The notes: generated by a model from the letters alone, not told the origin. A stretch of 64,000 nucleotides of DNA from Pelomonas dachongensis (GCF_043555865.1 NZ_JBIGHY010000002.1:186001-250000); one strand, 5' to 3'; shown: positions 27,724 to 38,377, counted from the stretch's first letter. Translations and numbers: made by a program.

Positions 27724-28305
27724 ATGAGCCTCCCGCCCGACTTCAGCCGCCAGATCGAAGCCCTGCGTCCGGTGCTGCTGAAGTACGCGCGGCTGCAGCT
27801 GCGCAACGCCGCCTGGGCCGAGGATGCTGTCTCCGAGACGCTGATCGCCGCGCTCGAGAAGCCGCAGGCCTTTGAAGGCGGCAGCCAGCTCAAGACCTGG
27901 CTCATCGGCATCCTGAAACACAAGCTGGTGGACCAGATCCGCCGCAACAGCCGCGAGCTGTCGACCACGGCCAGCAGCGACGACGGCGAAGACCTCGACG
28001 ACCTGCTGTTCGCCAGCGACGGCCACTGGCGCGACAGCCCGCACGACTGGGGCAACCCGGAGGACGCGCTACGCCAGGTCGATTTCATGAAAGTGCTGGA
28101 GGCCTGCGTCGAGAAGCTGCCGGGCCAGCAGGGCCGGCTGTTCATGATGCGCGAATGGCTGGAACTGGAGTCCGACGAGATCTGTAAGGAACTGTCCATC
28201 ACGCCGACCAACCTGTGGGTCATGCTGCACCGTGCCCGGCTGCGGCTCAGGGAATGCCTGCAGCTCGGCTGGTTCGACGCGGCTCCGCCGGAGGGAAGAA
28301 CGTGA
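27724..28305 (+). CDS. ECF-type RNA polymerase sigma factor (RpoQ-like)
   Basis: Sigma factor of 193 aa with region 2 (LQLRNAAWAEDAVSETLIAA.. to LKTWLIGILKHKLVDQIRR) and region 4 (CVEKLPGQQGRLFMMREWLE, then a helix-turn-helix). An acidic linker (about 85-110) lies between. It is divergent from the bufferin operon and overlaps a zinc-finger anti-sigma gene by four bases (GTGA). The same arrangement exists around the gig genes of Cupriavidus metallidurans (RpoQ). It is inferred to switch on bufABCD under metal or redox stress. Confidence 0.92.
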   Translation: MSLPPDFSRQIEALRPVLLKYARLQLRNAAWAEDAVSETLIAALEKPQAFEGGSQLKTWLIGILKHKLVDQIRRNSRELSTTASSDDGEDLDDLLFASDGHWRDSPHDWGNPEDALRQVDFMKVLEACVEKLPGQQGRLFMMREWLELESDEICKELSITPTNLWVMLHRARLRLRECLQLGWFDAAPPEGRT

Positions 28306-28496
28306 TCAAGCCCAAGATCAGCTGCCGCGAGGCGACGCGCATCCTGTTGCAGAACGAAGACCGCACCGTGCCGCTGGCGGAGCGCCTGGTCATGCGGCTG
28401 CACCAGCGCACCTGCAGCAACTGCCGGCGCTTCGCGCGTCAGGTGGACCTGATGCGCAAGGCCGGCGCGCGCTGGCGCCAGTACACGCAGGGTTAG
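28302..28496 (+). CDS. Small zinc-finger anti-sigma factor
   Basis: Soluble 64-aa protein starting at a GTG that overlaps the sigma factor stop. It has the zinc-binding anti-sigma pattern: an early Cys (ISCREATRIL) and LHQRTCSNCRRF (HxxxCxxC). It lacks a membrane segment, so it would sense a signal in the cytoplasm, most likely thiol oxidation or metal replacing zinc (inferred from ZAS-family behaviour). It should hold the ECF sigma inactive until stress. Confidence 0.85.
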   Translation: MIKPKISCREATRILLQNEDRTVPLAERLVMRLHQRTCSNCRRFARQVDLMRKAGARWRQYTQG

Positions 28497-28500
28497 GCCG

Positions 28501-28710
28501 CTACTTCCTCGCCTGGCACCACGCGACCAACGCGTTGGCGTGGCCGTGGCCCAGGCCGTGTTCGGTCTTCAGCAGCGCCACGAGTTCCATGTGCTTCAGC
28601 GGCCCGGCATCGGCGATGACTTGCTCCCAGTGCGCGATGGGCTGGCCGTAGGTCTTCTCGATAGACGGGAAGTACGACGCGGGACCTTTGACTTTGTCTT
28701 GCGGGGTCAT
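28501..28710 (-). CDS. DUF4287 domain protein
   Basis: Small protein of 69 aa starting MTPQDKVKGPASYFP, with EKTYGQPIAHWEQVI and ELVALLKTEHGLGHGHANAL, the DUF4287 pattern (helix-hairpin-like, often in stand-alone proteins or fused to DUF5655). Function unknown. Convergent with the anti-sigma gene, five bases apart. Confidence 0.75.
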   Translation of the reverse strand: MTPQDKVKGPASYFPSIEKTYGQPIAHWEQVIADAGPLKHMELVALLKTEHGLGHGHANALVAWCQARK

Positions 28711-28775
28711 AAACGGGGGGCAGCAGGGGTGGAAGCACTGACGACGAGCGATGCCGCGTGATTTCGACAACCGAC

Positions 28776-29426
28776 CTAGATCGAGTCCAGCTGCGCCTGC
28801 AAGCGCTCGAAGAAACGCCCGACGTGCACGCCGTCGCACAGCGCGTGGTGCACGTCCACGGCCACTGGCATCAGCAGCCGTTCGCCCTGCGTCATGAAGC
28901 GCCCGAACGCGACCTTGGGCCGGTCGTCGCCCTGCCCTCGCGCATGCGTGAACGCCGTGAACGAGAACCACGGCAGCGCCGTCATGTGCACCAGCGTCTC
29001 CTCGCGCACGTCGCCCGGGTCGTCGGCAGCGAAAAGGTCGCCGCTGGCGCGCCGCACGCGTTCGAGGTTGGGCTTCGCACGTGCGGCGAACGCGGCCAGC
29101 GACCCATCGCGTGGCAGCGTCAGAAAACCGAAGCTGCCGTCGTCGCGTGGCACCGTCGTGCTGGCGTGGATGGTGGCGAACTCGCGCGCGCCGCTGCCGT
29201 CGGCCTTCAGCGTCTGGCGCATGCCGTCAACGGCGTTGGCAGCCTCCAGCGCGGCGTGGTGGTAGGCCAGCCACGGCGTTGCGCCGTGGGCGGCGGCGCG
29301 CTCGCGCAGGCCGGTCACGTCCACTGGTGCGGTGACGCTGAAGGCCGGCTGAGCCATGCGGCTGAAATGGGCCAGCGCGGCGCGGCGCGGCCAGGTGTTG
29401 AGGGGGATGTCCCGGTCGGCTTGCAT
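28776..29426 (-). CDS. Chloramphenicol acetyltransferase-like protein (CatA fold)
   Basis: Protein of 216 aa with the CAT fold: PLNTWPRRAALAHF at the start, and the catalytic motif HHALCDGVHVG near the C-terminus (family HHxxxDG). FATIHASTTV and the WFSFTAFTHA segment also fit. Chloramphenicol resistance cannot be assumed: chromosomal CAT-like enzymes may act on other hydroxyl substrates. Start MQADRDIPLN aligns with the family; three more upstream residues are possible. No ribosome-binding site is evident. Confidence 0.85.
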   Translation of the reverse strand: MQADRDIPLNTWPRRAALAHFSRMAQPAFSVTAPVDVTGLRERAAAHGATPWLAYHHAALEAANAVDGMRQTLKADGSGAREFATIHASTTVPRDDGSFGFLTLPRDGSLAAFAARAKPNLERVRRASGDLFAADDPGDVREETLVHMTALPWFSFTAFTHARGQGDDRPKVAFGRFMTQGERLLMPVAVDVHHALCDGVHVGRFFERLQAQLDSI

Positions 29427-29460
29427 GGGCCGCATGCTCGCACGCGCGCGCGGTCCGGAC

Positions 29461-30477
29461 TCAGAACCCGCCGCTGAGCACGATCTTGCCGCGCATGCGG
29501 CCGCTCTCCACCAGCGCGTGCGCACGCCTCAAGTTGGCCGCGTTGATAGGGCTTAGCTGCTCGCTGACCGTGCTGCGCAGCCGGCCCGCGTCCACCAGCG
29601 TGGCGACGCGGGCCAGCAGTTCACCCTGCCGCGCGATGTCGGGCGTGCCGAACAGCGAGCGCGTGAACATCAGCTCCCAGTGCAGCGACAGGCTCTTGCG
29701 CTTCAGCGCCATCGCGTCTAGCGGGTGCGCGGGGTCGTCGATCAGCGCGATGCGGCCCTGCGGCGCGGCCACGTCGACCAGCGCGGCCCAGTGCTGGTCG
29801 GTCTGCGTCAGGCTGGCGATCAAGTCGACCTCGGCCACGCCGGCCGCGGTGAGTTGCGGGCGCAGCGGCTGGCTGTGGTCCACCACGACATGCGCGCCCA
29901 GCTCGCGCGCCCAGGCCTGCGTCTCGGGCCGGCTGGCGGTGCCGACGACGCGCAGCTTCGTGAGCTGGCGGGCCAGCTGCACGAGGATGGAGCCCACGCC
30001 GCCGGCTGCGCCCACGACCAGCAAGGTCTGGCCTTCGCCGCCGCCCTCGGGCACGCCCAGGCGATCGAACAGCAGCTCCCAGGCGGTGATGGCAGTCAGC
30101 GGCAGAGCCGCGGCGGGGCCGTCGTCCAGGCTGCTGGCCGCACGCGACGCGATGCGGTGGTCCACCAGCTGCAGTTCGGCGTTCGATCCCGGGCGGTTGA
30201 TCGCGCCGGCGTACCAGACGCGATCGCCCACCGCGAAGCCCTGCACGGCGCTGCCGACGGCGTCGACGGTGCCGACCGCGTCCCAGCCCAGCACCTCGGG
30301 CTGGCCCGGCTGCGGCGCGCGGTTGCGGCGCACCTTGGTGTCCACCGGGTTGACCGACACCGCCGCGACCTGCACGCGCAGATCGTGCGGGCCGGGCGTG
30401 GGTACCGGAAGCTCCAGGTCCAGAAGAGAGTCCGGTTGGTCGATGGACTGGGATTGGAGGTAGCCAATGGCTTTCAT
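29461..30477 (-). CDS. Zinc-type alcohol dehydrogenase/quinone oxidoreductase-like protein (MDR)
   Basis: NADPH-dependent medium-chain reductase of 338 aa. GroES-like N-domain (MKAIGYLQ, SVNPVDTKVRR, LGWDAVGTVDAVG) and Rossmann domain (LLVVGAAGGVGSILVQLA). The usual zinc-binding cysteines are absent, as in the quinone-oxidoreductase subgroup. It probably reduces quinones or enones and is divergent from a LysR gene that likely controls it. Start MKAIGY is standard for the family. Confidence 0.9.
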   Translation of the reverse strand: MKAIGYLQSQSIDQPDSLLDLELPVPTPGPHDLRVQVAAVSVNPVDTKVRRNRAPQPGQPEVLGWDAVGTVDAVGSAVQGFAVGDRVWYAGAINRPGSNAELQLVDHRIASRAASSLDDGPAAALPLTAITAWELLFDRLGVPEGGGEGQTLLVVGAAGGVGSILVQLARQLTKLRVVGTASRPETQAWARELGAHVVVDHSQPLRPQLTAAGVAEVDLIASLTQTDQHWAALVDVAAPQGRIALIDDPAHPLDAMALKRKSLSLHWELMFTRSLFGTPDIARQGELLARVATLVDAGRLRSTVSEQLSPINAANLRRAHALVESGRMRGKIVLSGGF

Positions 30478-30560
30478 GACGAGCGGTTTCGGGTGGGTGA
30501 TGGAATGGCGGCATGATGCGCCGCCGAATTTCACGCACAAAGCCTAGGATCAGCGAATCA

Positions 30561-30573
30561 CTTTCACTGAAAG
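30561..30573. promoter_or_regulatory. Candidate operator between oxidoreductase and LysR gene
   Basis: CTTTCACTGAAAG is a perfect 13-bp palindrome ending two bases before the LysR start codon, in the 97-bp divergent gap. It could be an autoregulatory site for the LysR protein, and its GAAAG part may double as a ribosome-binding site. Confidence 0.4.
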
Positions 30574-30574
30574 C

Positions 30575-31513
30575 ATGAAGATGGATCGACTGGCACCGCT
30601 GCAGCTGTTCGTCGCCGCTGCCGAGACCGGCAGTTTCTCGGCTGCCGCCCGCCGCCTGGACGTGGGCGCCGTGCAGGCCAGCGCGACCATCGCGCGGCTG
30701 GAGCGCGAGCTGGGCGTGCGGCTGTTTGAGCGCTCCACGCGCCGGCTGCGCCTGACCGACGCCGGCGAGCAGTGGCTGCCGCATGCGCGCAAGATGCTGG
30801 CTACCTGGGCTGACGGCCAGGCCGCGCTGAGCGACGCCGCCGGCGACGACCGGCCGCTGTCCGGCAGGCTGCGCGTCAGCCTGCCCAGCGACCTGGGCCG
30901 CCAGCACCTGTGGCGCTGGCTGGAGGAGGCCGCCGCCCGCGACGGGGCCTCGGGCAGCGGCGGGCTGCAACTGGAGCTGCGCATCAGCGACCGGCTGGCC
31001 GATCTGGTGCAGCAGCCGGTCGACTTCGCGGTTCGCTATGGCGAGCCGCCGGACTCCAGCCTCGTGGCGCTGCCGCTGGCGCCCGCCAACCGCCGCGTGC
31101 TGTGCGCCAGCCCGGCCTATATCGCCCGCCACGGGCAACCCGGCACTCCGGCGGAGCTGCGCGCGCACGACTGTCTGCGCTTCGTGCTGGACGACAGCCT
31201 GCATGGCCGCTGGCGCTTCACGTCGCCGTCGGGCGACGCGACCACCATCGAGGCCACGGGCAGCCGCATCGCCGACGACGGCGGGCTGGTGCGGCAGTGG
31301 GCGCTGGCAGGCCTGGGCATTGCCTACAAGAGCCGGCTGGACGTTGCCGACGACCTGGCTGCCGGCCGGCTGGTGGCGCTACTGCCCGGCTGGCTGGGCG
31401 AACCCGCACCGCTGCACTGGATGGCCGTGGGCCGGCACCGCCTGACGCCCGCGTTGCGGCGCCTGGCCGGCGCGCTGCGCGAGCGATGCGACTTGCTCTC
31501 AGGGGCGACCTGA
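30575..31513 (+). CDS. LysR family transcriptional regulator
   Basis: 312 aa: N-terminal winged helix-turn-helix (LQLFVAAAETGSFSAAARRL..LERELGVRLFERSTRRLRLT) and a substrate-binding domain (SGRLRVSLPSDLG, VDFAVRYGEPPDSSL). It belongs to the AaeR/DmlR-like branch common in Burkholderiales. Likely controls the divergent MDR oxidoreductase (context). An in-frame ATG at 30581 is an alternative start. Confidence 0.92.
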   Translation: MKMDRLAPLQLFVAAAETGSFSAAARRLDVGAVQASATIARLERELGVRLFERSTRRLRLTDAGEQWLPHARKMLATWADGQAALSDAAGDDRPLSGRLRVSLPSDLGRQHLWRWLEEAAARDGASGSGGLQLELRISDRLADLVQQPVDFAVRYGEPPDSSLVALPLAPANRRVLCASPAYIARHGQPGTPAELRAHDCLRFVLDDSLHGRWRFTSPSGDATTIEATGSRIADDGGLVRQWALAGLGIAYKSRLDVADDLAAGRLVALLPGWLGEPAPLHWMAVGRHRLTPALRRLAGALRERCDLLSGAT

Positions 31514-31652
31514 GGGGGCGACCTGCGACGTGCAGATCGGTGCGCAGTTACACCCGCGCCTCATTTCACCCCGCAAACTTCACGAACGCGTGGGCACACC
31601 CCCATCCATCCAGCCGGACACGCTCCGAAGATGAACGCCAAGGAGTGCTGCC

Positions 31653-32345
31653 ATGTCGCGTCGTCTGTTCTTTGCCTTCGCCCTGGTGGCGGCCGCGCTG
31701 TCACCCGCCGCCCGATCCGCCGACCTGACGCCGCTGGAGACGCGCTGGCTGCAGGGCGTCGCCCCGGTTGTCATGCATGCCCGTCAGGTGCTGGCGCTGC
31801 CGCTGGACGTGGTGGTGCAACCGCAAGACACGCCCGGCGCCGCGCCGCTGGCGCTGGGCTTCGTCGACGGCCGCTGCAAACTGGTGCTGTCGCTGCGCGG
31901 CAACCCCGAGGGCCAACGCCAACTGGACGCTGTGGAGCCGGCGTTGCTGGTCGCCTCGCTGGAGTTGATGGCCGCGCACGAGCTGGGCCACTGCCGCCGC
32001 TACCTGGACGGTGCGTGGTTCCGCATGCCGGCCGGCTTCAAGGCGGGCACCGCGCCCGCCGGCCTGGCGCCCGATCTGCGCCAGGCGTGGCTGGACATGC
32101 GCTCCACGCGCCGCGAGGAAGGCTATGGCGACCTCGTCGGCCTGGCCTGGACGCGCGAACACCACCCCGCGCTGTACACGCGCGTGCACGCATGGCTGGC
32201 GAAGGAACGCGCCGCGGAGCTGATTCCCGGCAGCCACCACGACACGCTGGACTGGCTGGTGCTCGCGAGCGCGCCCGAGTCACTTCACGGCCGGACGATC
32301 TTCGAAGCGGCGGATCGCCTGTGGCAGCACGGCCTGAAGGACTGA
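31653..32345 (+). CDS. Secreted HELGH-motif protein, putative zinc metallopeptidase
   Basis: Protein of 230 aa that I cannot assign to a named family. A signal peptide (about 1-22, cleavage after AARSA) puts it in the periplasm or outside. MAAHELGHCRRYLDG at about residue 106 has the HExxH zinc motif (His109, Glu110, His113), and REEGYGDLVGLAW, about 40 residues on, could give a third acidic ligand as in gluzincin-type peptidases. Peptidase activity is inferred only from the motif. The gene has its own 140-bp upstream gap and is followed by the exonuclease gene. Confidence 0.7.
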   Translation: MSRRLFFAFALVAAALSPAARSADLTPLETRWLQGVAPVVMHARQVLALPLDVVVQPQDTPGAAPLALGFVDGRCKLVLSLRGNPEGQRQLDAVEPALLVASLELMAAHELGHCRRYLDGAWFRMPAGFKAGTAPAGLAPDLRQAWLDMRSTRREEGYGDLVGLAWTREHHPALYTRVHAWLAKERAAELIPGSHHDTLDWLVLASAPESLHGRTIFEAADRLWQHGLKD

Positions 32346-32382
32346 GGGACTGAAGGACCGAACCCGCGGCCATACTGCCGCC

Positions 32383-32988
32383 ATGCCCAAAACACCGCCG
32401 CTGCCGCGCCCCACCCCGGAACAGATCGCTGCCCTGCCCGCCTATGACGCGCTGCCGGCCAGCCGCATCCATGTGCTGAGGACGCCCGAGCAGTTGTCGT
32501 TTGCGCACGCCGCACTGCGGCAGGCCGTGCATGTGGGTTTCGACACCGAGAGCAAGCCTACCTTCGTGGCCGGCGCGCCGCAGACCGGGCCGGAGGTCAT
32601 CCAGTTCGCCACGCTGACCGATGCCTTCATCGTGCAGACAGCAACGCCCGGCGTGGACGACTTCCTGCGCGCCACGATCGAGTCTGACGACATCGTCAGG
32701 GTTGGCTTCGGGCTGGCCTCCGACCGCCCGCAGATCCACCGCAAGCTCGGGCTGACGCTGGGCCGGTCCATCGACGTGTCTCACCTGGTGAAGCAGCTGG
32801 GCTACAAGGACGCCGTGGGCGTGAAGACCGCCGTCGCCATCGTGCTGGGGCGGCGCTTTTCCAAGTCGAAGAAGGCGACCACCTCCAACTGGGCCAACAA
32901 GACGCTGACGCCGCAGCAGCTGCAGTACGCCGCCAACGACGCGCATGCGTCGCTGCTCGTCTACCAGGCGCTGACCGCCGGCGGCTGA
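32383..32988 (+). CDS. 3'-5' exonuclease, DEDDy type (RNase D-like)
   Basis: Exonuclease domain protein of 201 aa. The acidic motifs are visible: HVGFDTESK (Asp/Glu), a middle Asp in VGFGLASDRPQIH, and QYAANDAHAS (Tyr and Asp of the DEDDy set). It has no HRDC domain, so it is not full-length RNase D; a role in DNA or RNA 3'-end trimming is likely. Its 3' end overlaps the convergent thiDE gene by 28 bp. Confidence 0.85.
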   Translation: MPKTPPLPRPTPEQIAALPAYDALPASRIHVLRTPEQLSFAHAALRQAVHVGFDTESKPTFVAGAPQTGPEVIQFATLTDAFIVQTATPGVDDFLRATIESDDIVRVGFGLASDRPQIHRKLGLTLGRSIDVSHLVKQLGYKDAVGVKTAVAIVLGRRFSKSKKATTSNWANKTLTPQQLQYAANDAHASLLVYQALTAGG

Positions 32989-34508
32989 TCCAGCGTCGGG
33001 TGCGGCCAGCCCGGGCCGGCCCCTCGTGGCGTGTCAGCGCCGTCGTGCCACGCCTGCAGCCATTCGCTCGCCGTGCGCTGTGCCAGTCCGCGCACCACGC
33101 AGCCGGCCGCCGCCCTGCTGGCGGCGACCTGGCTTAGCTGCTCCGGCGACAGCACGCCGCCAATGCCCACCACCGGCATAGGAGCCATGGCGGCCCACCA
33201 GGCCAGGTTGTCCAGTCCCTGCGGCCGCCACGGCATGGTCTTGGTGGTCGTCGGCCAGACCGGGCCGCAGGCGACATAGTCCGGCGACCACGCCACCGCG
33301 CGCGCCAGTTCCCACAGGCTGTGCGAGCTCAGGCCCAGCCGCAGGCCGCAGGCGCGCGCCTGCGCCAGGTCGGCGCGCTCGTTGGCGCTCAAGGACAGCA
33401 AGTCCTCCTGGCCGAGGTGGACGAAGTCCACGCCCAGCGTCAGCGCGACCTGCCAGTGGTCGTTGACGATGAAGGTCGCCGCGTGGCACTGCGCGGCGTC
33501 GCGGCCCCGCTGCACCTCGGCCACCAGCCGCGTGTGCCAGGCCGCAGCGCCCTCGCCGTCGGCGCGCTTGACGCGCAGCTGCACGGTGCGCAGGCCGGCC
33601 TCGAACAGCGCGGCCGCCCGGGCGCCGCTGTCGGTGATGCCGTAAACCCCCTCTACCGCCGACGCGCTGCCCGCACGCGCGGGCCACGCGGTGGGCGGGC
33701 TGTCGAACAGCGCAGGCAGCAGGGCGGCAGCAGTGATGAAGCCGGCAGACGGCCGCACCGGGCCGGCGCCCGCGCCCGGTGCCAAATCCGCAGACAGGCC
33801 CGACGTCGTCAGCATCTTGGCCAGCACGGCGGCGTCGGCGGGCACGAAGCCCAGCGCCAGCGCGGCCGCCAGCGCGGTCGCGAAGCAGCAGCCGGTGCCG
33901 TGGTGGTTGCGCGCGTCGCGGCGCGGCAGCGCCAGCCAGCCCTTCGCGTGGCCGGTGGACAACCAGTCCACCGCGAGCGGGCCGGCCTCATCCCCGCCGG
34001 TGATGCAGACGGTCGGCACGCCCAGCAGATGCGCCTGCTGCGACGGGCAACCGTCGCCCACCAGCCGGGCCGCCTCGCGCCGGTTGGGTGTGACGGCACT
34101 GGCGCGCGGCAACAGCTCATCGCGGTAGGCGCGCAGCAGCGCCTCGTCGGCAAAGCGGGCGCCGGTGGACGCGCCCAGCACCGGGTCCACCACCAGTGCC
34201 ACCGGGCTGCGCTCGCGCAGTTGGTCGACCCAGCGGGTGACCACGCGCAACTGCGCCACGCCGCCCAGCACGCCGGTCTTGATGACACGGGGTGGCAGGT
34301 CGTGTGCCAGTCCCGCGAGCTGGGCGTCCAGTTGTTCCGGGGGCACCGGGAAGACGGCCTCGACTCGCACGCTGTTCTGCGCCGTCAACACGGCGGTGAC
34401 CGGACAGAGGTGCACGCCCATCGCGTCGGCCGCGCGCTGGTCCGCGGACAGCCCCGCGCCGCCGCCGCTGTCCAGGCCAGCGATGCTCCAGATGATGGGT
34501 TTTTTCAT
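32961..34508 (-). CDS. thiDE: Fused hydroxymethylpyrimidine-phosphate kinase / thiamin-phosphate synthase (ThiD-ThiE)
   Basis: Two-domain enzyme of 515 aa. Residues 1-265 are ThiD (IAGLDSGGGAGLSADQRA, DPVLGASTG, HHGTGCCFATALAAAL), which phosphorylates HMP-P. From about 290 on is ThiE (GVYGITDSG, QLRVK, FIVNDHWQVAL, VHLGQEDL, VGIGGV), which joins HMP-PP and thiazole phosphate. The fusion channels the last steps of thiamin phosphate synthesis. The start overlaps the thiG stop by four bases. The last 25 residues (Pro/Gly-rich) extend past the domain. Confidence 0.94.
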   Translation of the reverse strand: MKKPIIWSIAGLDSGGGAGLSADQRAADAMGVHLCPVTAVLTAQNSVRVEAVFPVPPEQLDAQLAGLAHDLPPRVIKTGVLGGVAQLRVVTRWVDQLRERSPVALVVDPVLGASTGARFADEALLRAYRDELLPRASAVTPNRREAARLVGDGCPSQQAHLLGVPTVCITGGDEAGPLAVDWLSTGHAKGWLALPRRDARNHHGTGCCFATALAAALALGFVPADAAVLAKMLTTSGLSADLAPGAGAGPVRPSAGFITAAALLPALFDSPPTAWPARAGSASAVEGVYGITDSGARAAALFEAGLRTVQLRVKRADGEGAAAWHTRLVAEVQRGRDAAQCHAATFIVNDHWQVALTLGVDFVHLGQEDLLSLSANERADLAQARACGLRLGLSSHSLWELARAVAWSPDYVACGPVWPTTTKTMPWRPQGLDNLAWWAAMAPMPVVGIGGVLSPEQLSQVAASRAAAGCVVRGLAQRTASEWLQAWHDGADTPRGAGPGWPHPTLDQPPAVSAW

Positions 34509-35293
34509 GCGATCAGAAAGGGCCTGCCGCCCACAGGTGTGCTGGCCACGGCCATGTCCTGTTTGGCCATCACGCCGGACTCGAAACCCAGACGGCCGGC
34601 CGTGATGGCCTGCCTGAACGCTGCGGCCATGCGGACGGGGTCGGCCGCGTGGGCCACGGCCGAGTTCAGCAGCACGCCGTCCAGTCCCAGCTCCATGGCC
34701 TGCGCCGCATGCGACGGTGCGCCGATGCCGGCGTCCACGATCAGCGGCACGCCGGGCAGGCGCTCGCGCAGCGTGCGCAGCGCGAACGGGTTCAGCAGCC
34801 CCTGGCCCGAGCCGATGGGCGCGCCCCACGGCATCAGCACCTGGCAGCCGACATCGAGCAGCCGGTGGCAGGTGACGAGGTCATCGGTGCAGTAGGGGAA
34901 GACTTCGAAGCCGTCCCGCACCAGGGCCTCGGCGGCACTGACCAGTTCCCACGGGTCGGGCTGCAGCGTGTACTCGTCGCCGATGACTTCGAGCTTGATC
35001 CAGCGCGTGCCGTACAGCTCGCGGGCCATCAGTGCCAACGTGATGGCCTCTTGAGCGGTGCGGCAACCGGCGGTGTTGGGCAGCAGCTGGCCACCGGTCT
35101 CGCGCACGGTTTCGCGAATGGCGGCGACGAAGCCGTTGTCGCCGGCCGCGGCCAGCGTGCGCTTGAGGCCGACCGTCAGCACCTGCGCACCACTGGCGTG
35201 GATTGCCCGGCGCAGCACCTCGGGCGACGGGTAGCCGGCGGTGCCGAGCAGGAACCGGCTGGTCAAGGCTCGGCCATACAAGGTGAAGCTCAT
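34505..35293 (-). CDS. thiG: Thiazole synthase ThiG
   Basis: TIM-barrel enzyme of 262 aa that builds the thiazole ring from DXP, dehydroglycine and ThiS thiocarboxylate. Family marks: RFLLGTAGYPS, LPNTAGCRTAQEA, IKLEVIGDE, MPWGAPIGSGQGL and VDAGIGAPSHAAQAMELG. It starts immediately after the thiS stop, no gap. Confidence 0.97.
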   Translation of the reverse strand: MSFTLYGRALTSRFLLGTAGYPSPEVLRRAIHASGAQVLTVGLKRTLAAAGDNGFVAAIRETVRETGGQLLPNTAGCRTAQEAITLALMARELYGTRWIKLEVIGDEYTLQPDPWELVSAAEALVRDGFEVFPYCTDDLVTCHRLLDVGCQVLMPWGAPIGSGQGLLNPFALRTLRERLPGVPLIVDAGIGAPSHAAQAMELGLDGVLLNSAVAHAADPVRMAAAFRQAITAGRLGFESGVMAKQDMAVASTPVGGRPFLIA

Positions 35294-35497
35294 TCAGCCT
35301 CCGGTGATGGGTTGGATCAGCGTCAGCTCATCGCCGGGCTGGATCAGCGTGGCCTCGCGCAGGGTGCGGGGTACGAAGGCGCCGTTGAGAGCGGTCGCGA
35401 CAGCATCGGGCGCCCGGACCTGCTCGGCCAGCAGCGTGGCAACGTTGAGCCCCTCGCGCCAGGGCTGGGGCTGGTGATTGACGGTGAACTCAGACAT
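35294..35497 (-). CDS. thiS: Sulfur carrier protein ThiS
   Basis: Ubiquitin-like sulfur carrier of 67 aa with the obligatory C-terminal Gly-Gly (LIQPITGG). NGAFVPRTLREATLIQPGD fits the family. It overlaps the thiO 3' end by 8 bp and touches thiG. The adenylating enzyme ThiF is not in the window. Confidence 0.95.
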   Translation of the reverse strand: MSEFTVNHQPQPWREGLNVATLLAEQVRAPDAVATALNGAFVPRTLREATLIQPGDELTLIQPITGG

Positions 35498-36490
35498 GTT
35501 GAAGGGCTTGCTCCGCCAGCGCCGGCGCCAGCAGCCAGCCGTGCCGGAACAGGCCGTTGATGCGCAGCAGGCCGGGCTCGTGGATGAGACACGGCCGGTG
35601 GTCCGGCAGCGCCGGGCGCAGGTGGGTGTCCATGTGGACGATGCGCGCCTCGGCGAGTGCCGGCAGCGCACTGTGCGCGGCAGCCATCAGCTCGACCGCG
35701 CTGCGCAGGCTGACCGGCGAGCGGTCCTCGCTCTCCACCTCGGACGCGCCGACGACGATGACGTCCCCCGGCCGCGGCACGAGGTAGACGCGGTGGCGCG
35801 GGTGCAGCAGCCGCACCGGCCGGTGCAGCGCCACCCCGGGTGCGTGCAGCCAGAGGATCTCGCCTCGCACGCCGCGCAGCGGCGGCAGGTCGGGCTTGGC
35901 GCCCAGGCCGCGCGTGTCGATGACGACATCGGCATCCAGCTCGGTGCCGTCGTCCAGCGCGATGAGATGCGGCTGCACGGCCGTGGCGCGGCGCCCCCAA
36001 AGCCAGTCCACGCCCGGCGAGGCCCGCGCCAGCGCCACCAACAGCTCGCGCGGCATCAGCTGGCCTTCGCCCGGCAGCCACCACGCCTTCAGGTCAGGGG
36101 CGAGCGCGGGCTCCAGCATCTGCAACGCGGCGCGGTTCAGCGGCTCGGGGCCGTCGTCCATCCGGGCCAGCGCGCGCTGCGCCGTGCCAACGTCGCTGCC
36201 GTGTGCGAGCAGCAGGCTGCCCTCGGTCTTCACGAGGCCGGGCTGGCCCAATGCCTGGGCGATCAGTGGCCACAACCGCAGCGACCGCCAACCGAGGTCG
36301 GCCACCTCCGGCTCGGCATGCGCCTGCTCGGCCAGCGGGCTCAGCATGCCGGCCGCGGTGAAAGCGGCGGCGCCCGGGGCGCAGGGATCGGGCGCCGGAT
36401 CGACGACCCGCACGCGATGCCCGTTGCGCGCCAGCTGCCAGGCCAGCAGCCGACCCATGACACCCGCGCCTGCAATGGCGATGTCAGCCA

Positions 36491-36491
<1 letters not shown>
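35490..36491 (-). CDS. thiO: Glycine oxidase ThiO
   Basis: FAD enzyme of 333 aa that oxidises glycine to the imine needed by ThiG under aerobic conditions. The N-terminal dinucleotide fold starts IAIAGAGVMGRLLAWQLA, with the AAGMLSPLAEQ segment typical of ThiO, and the C-terminus has RINGLFRHGWLLAP. The start codon overlaps the thiC stop by one base. Confidence 0.93.
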
Positions 36492-38377
<1,886 letters not shown>

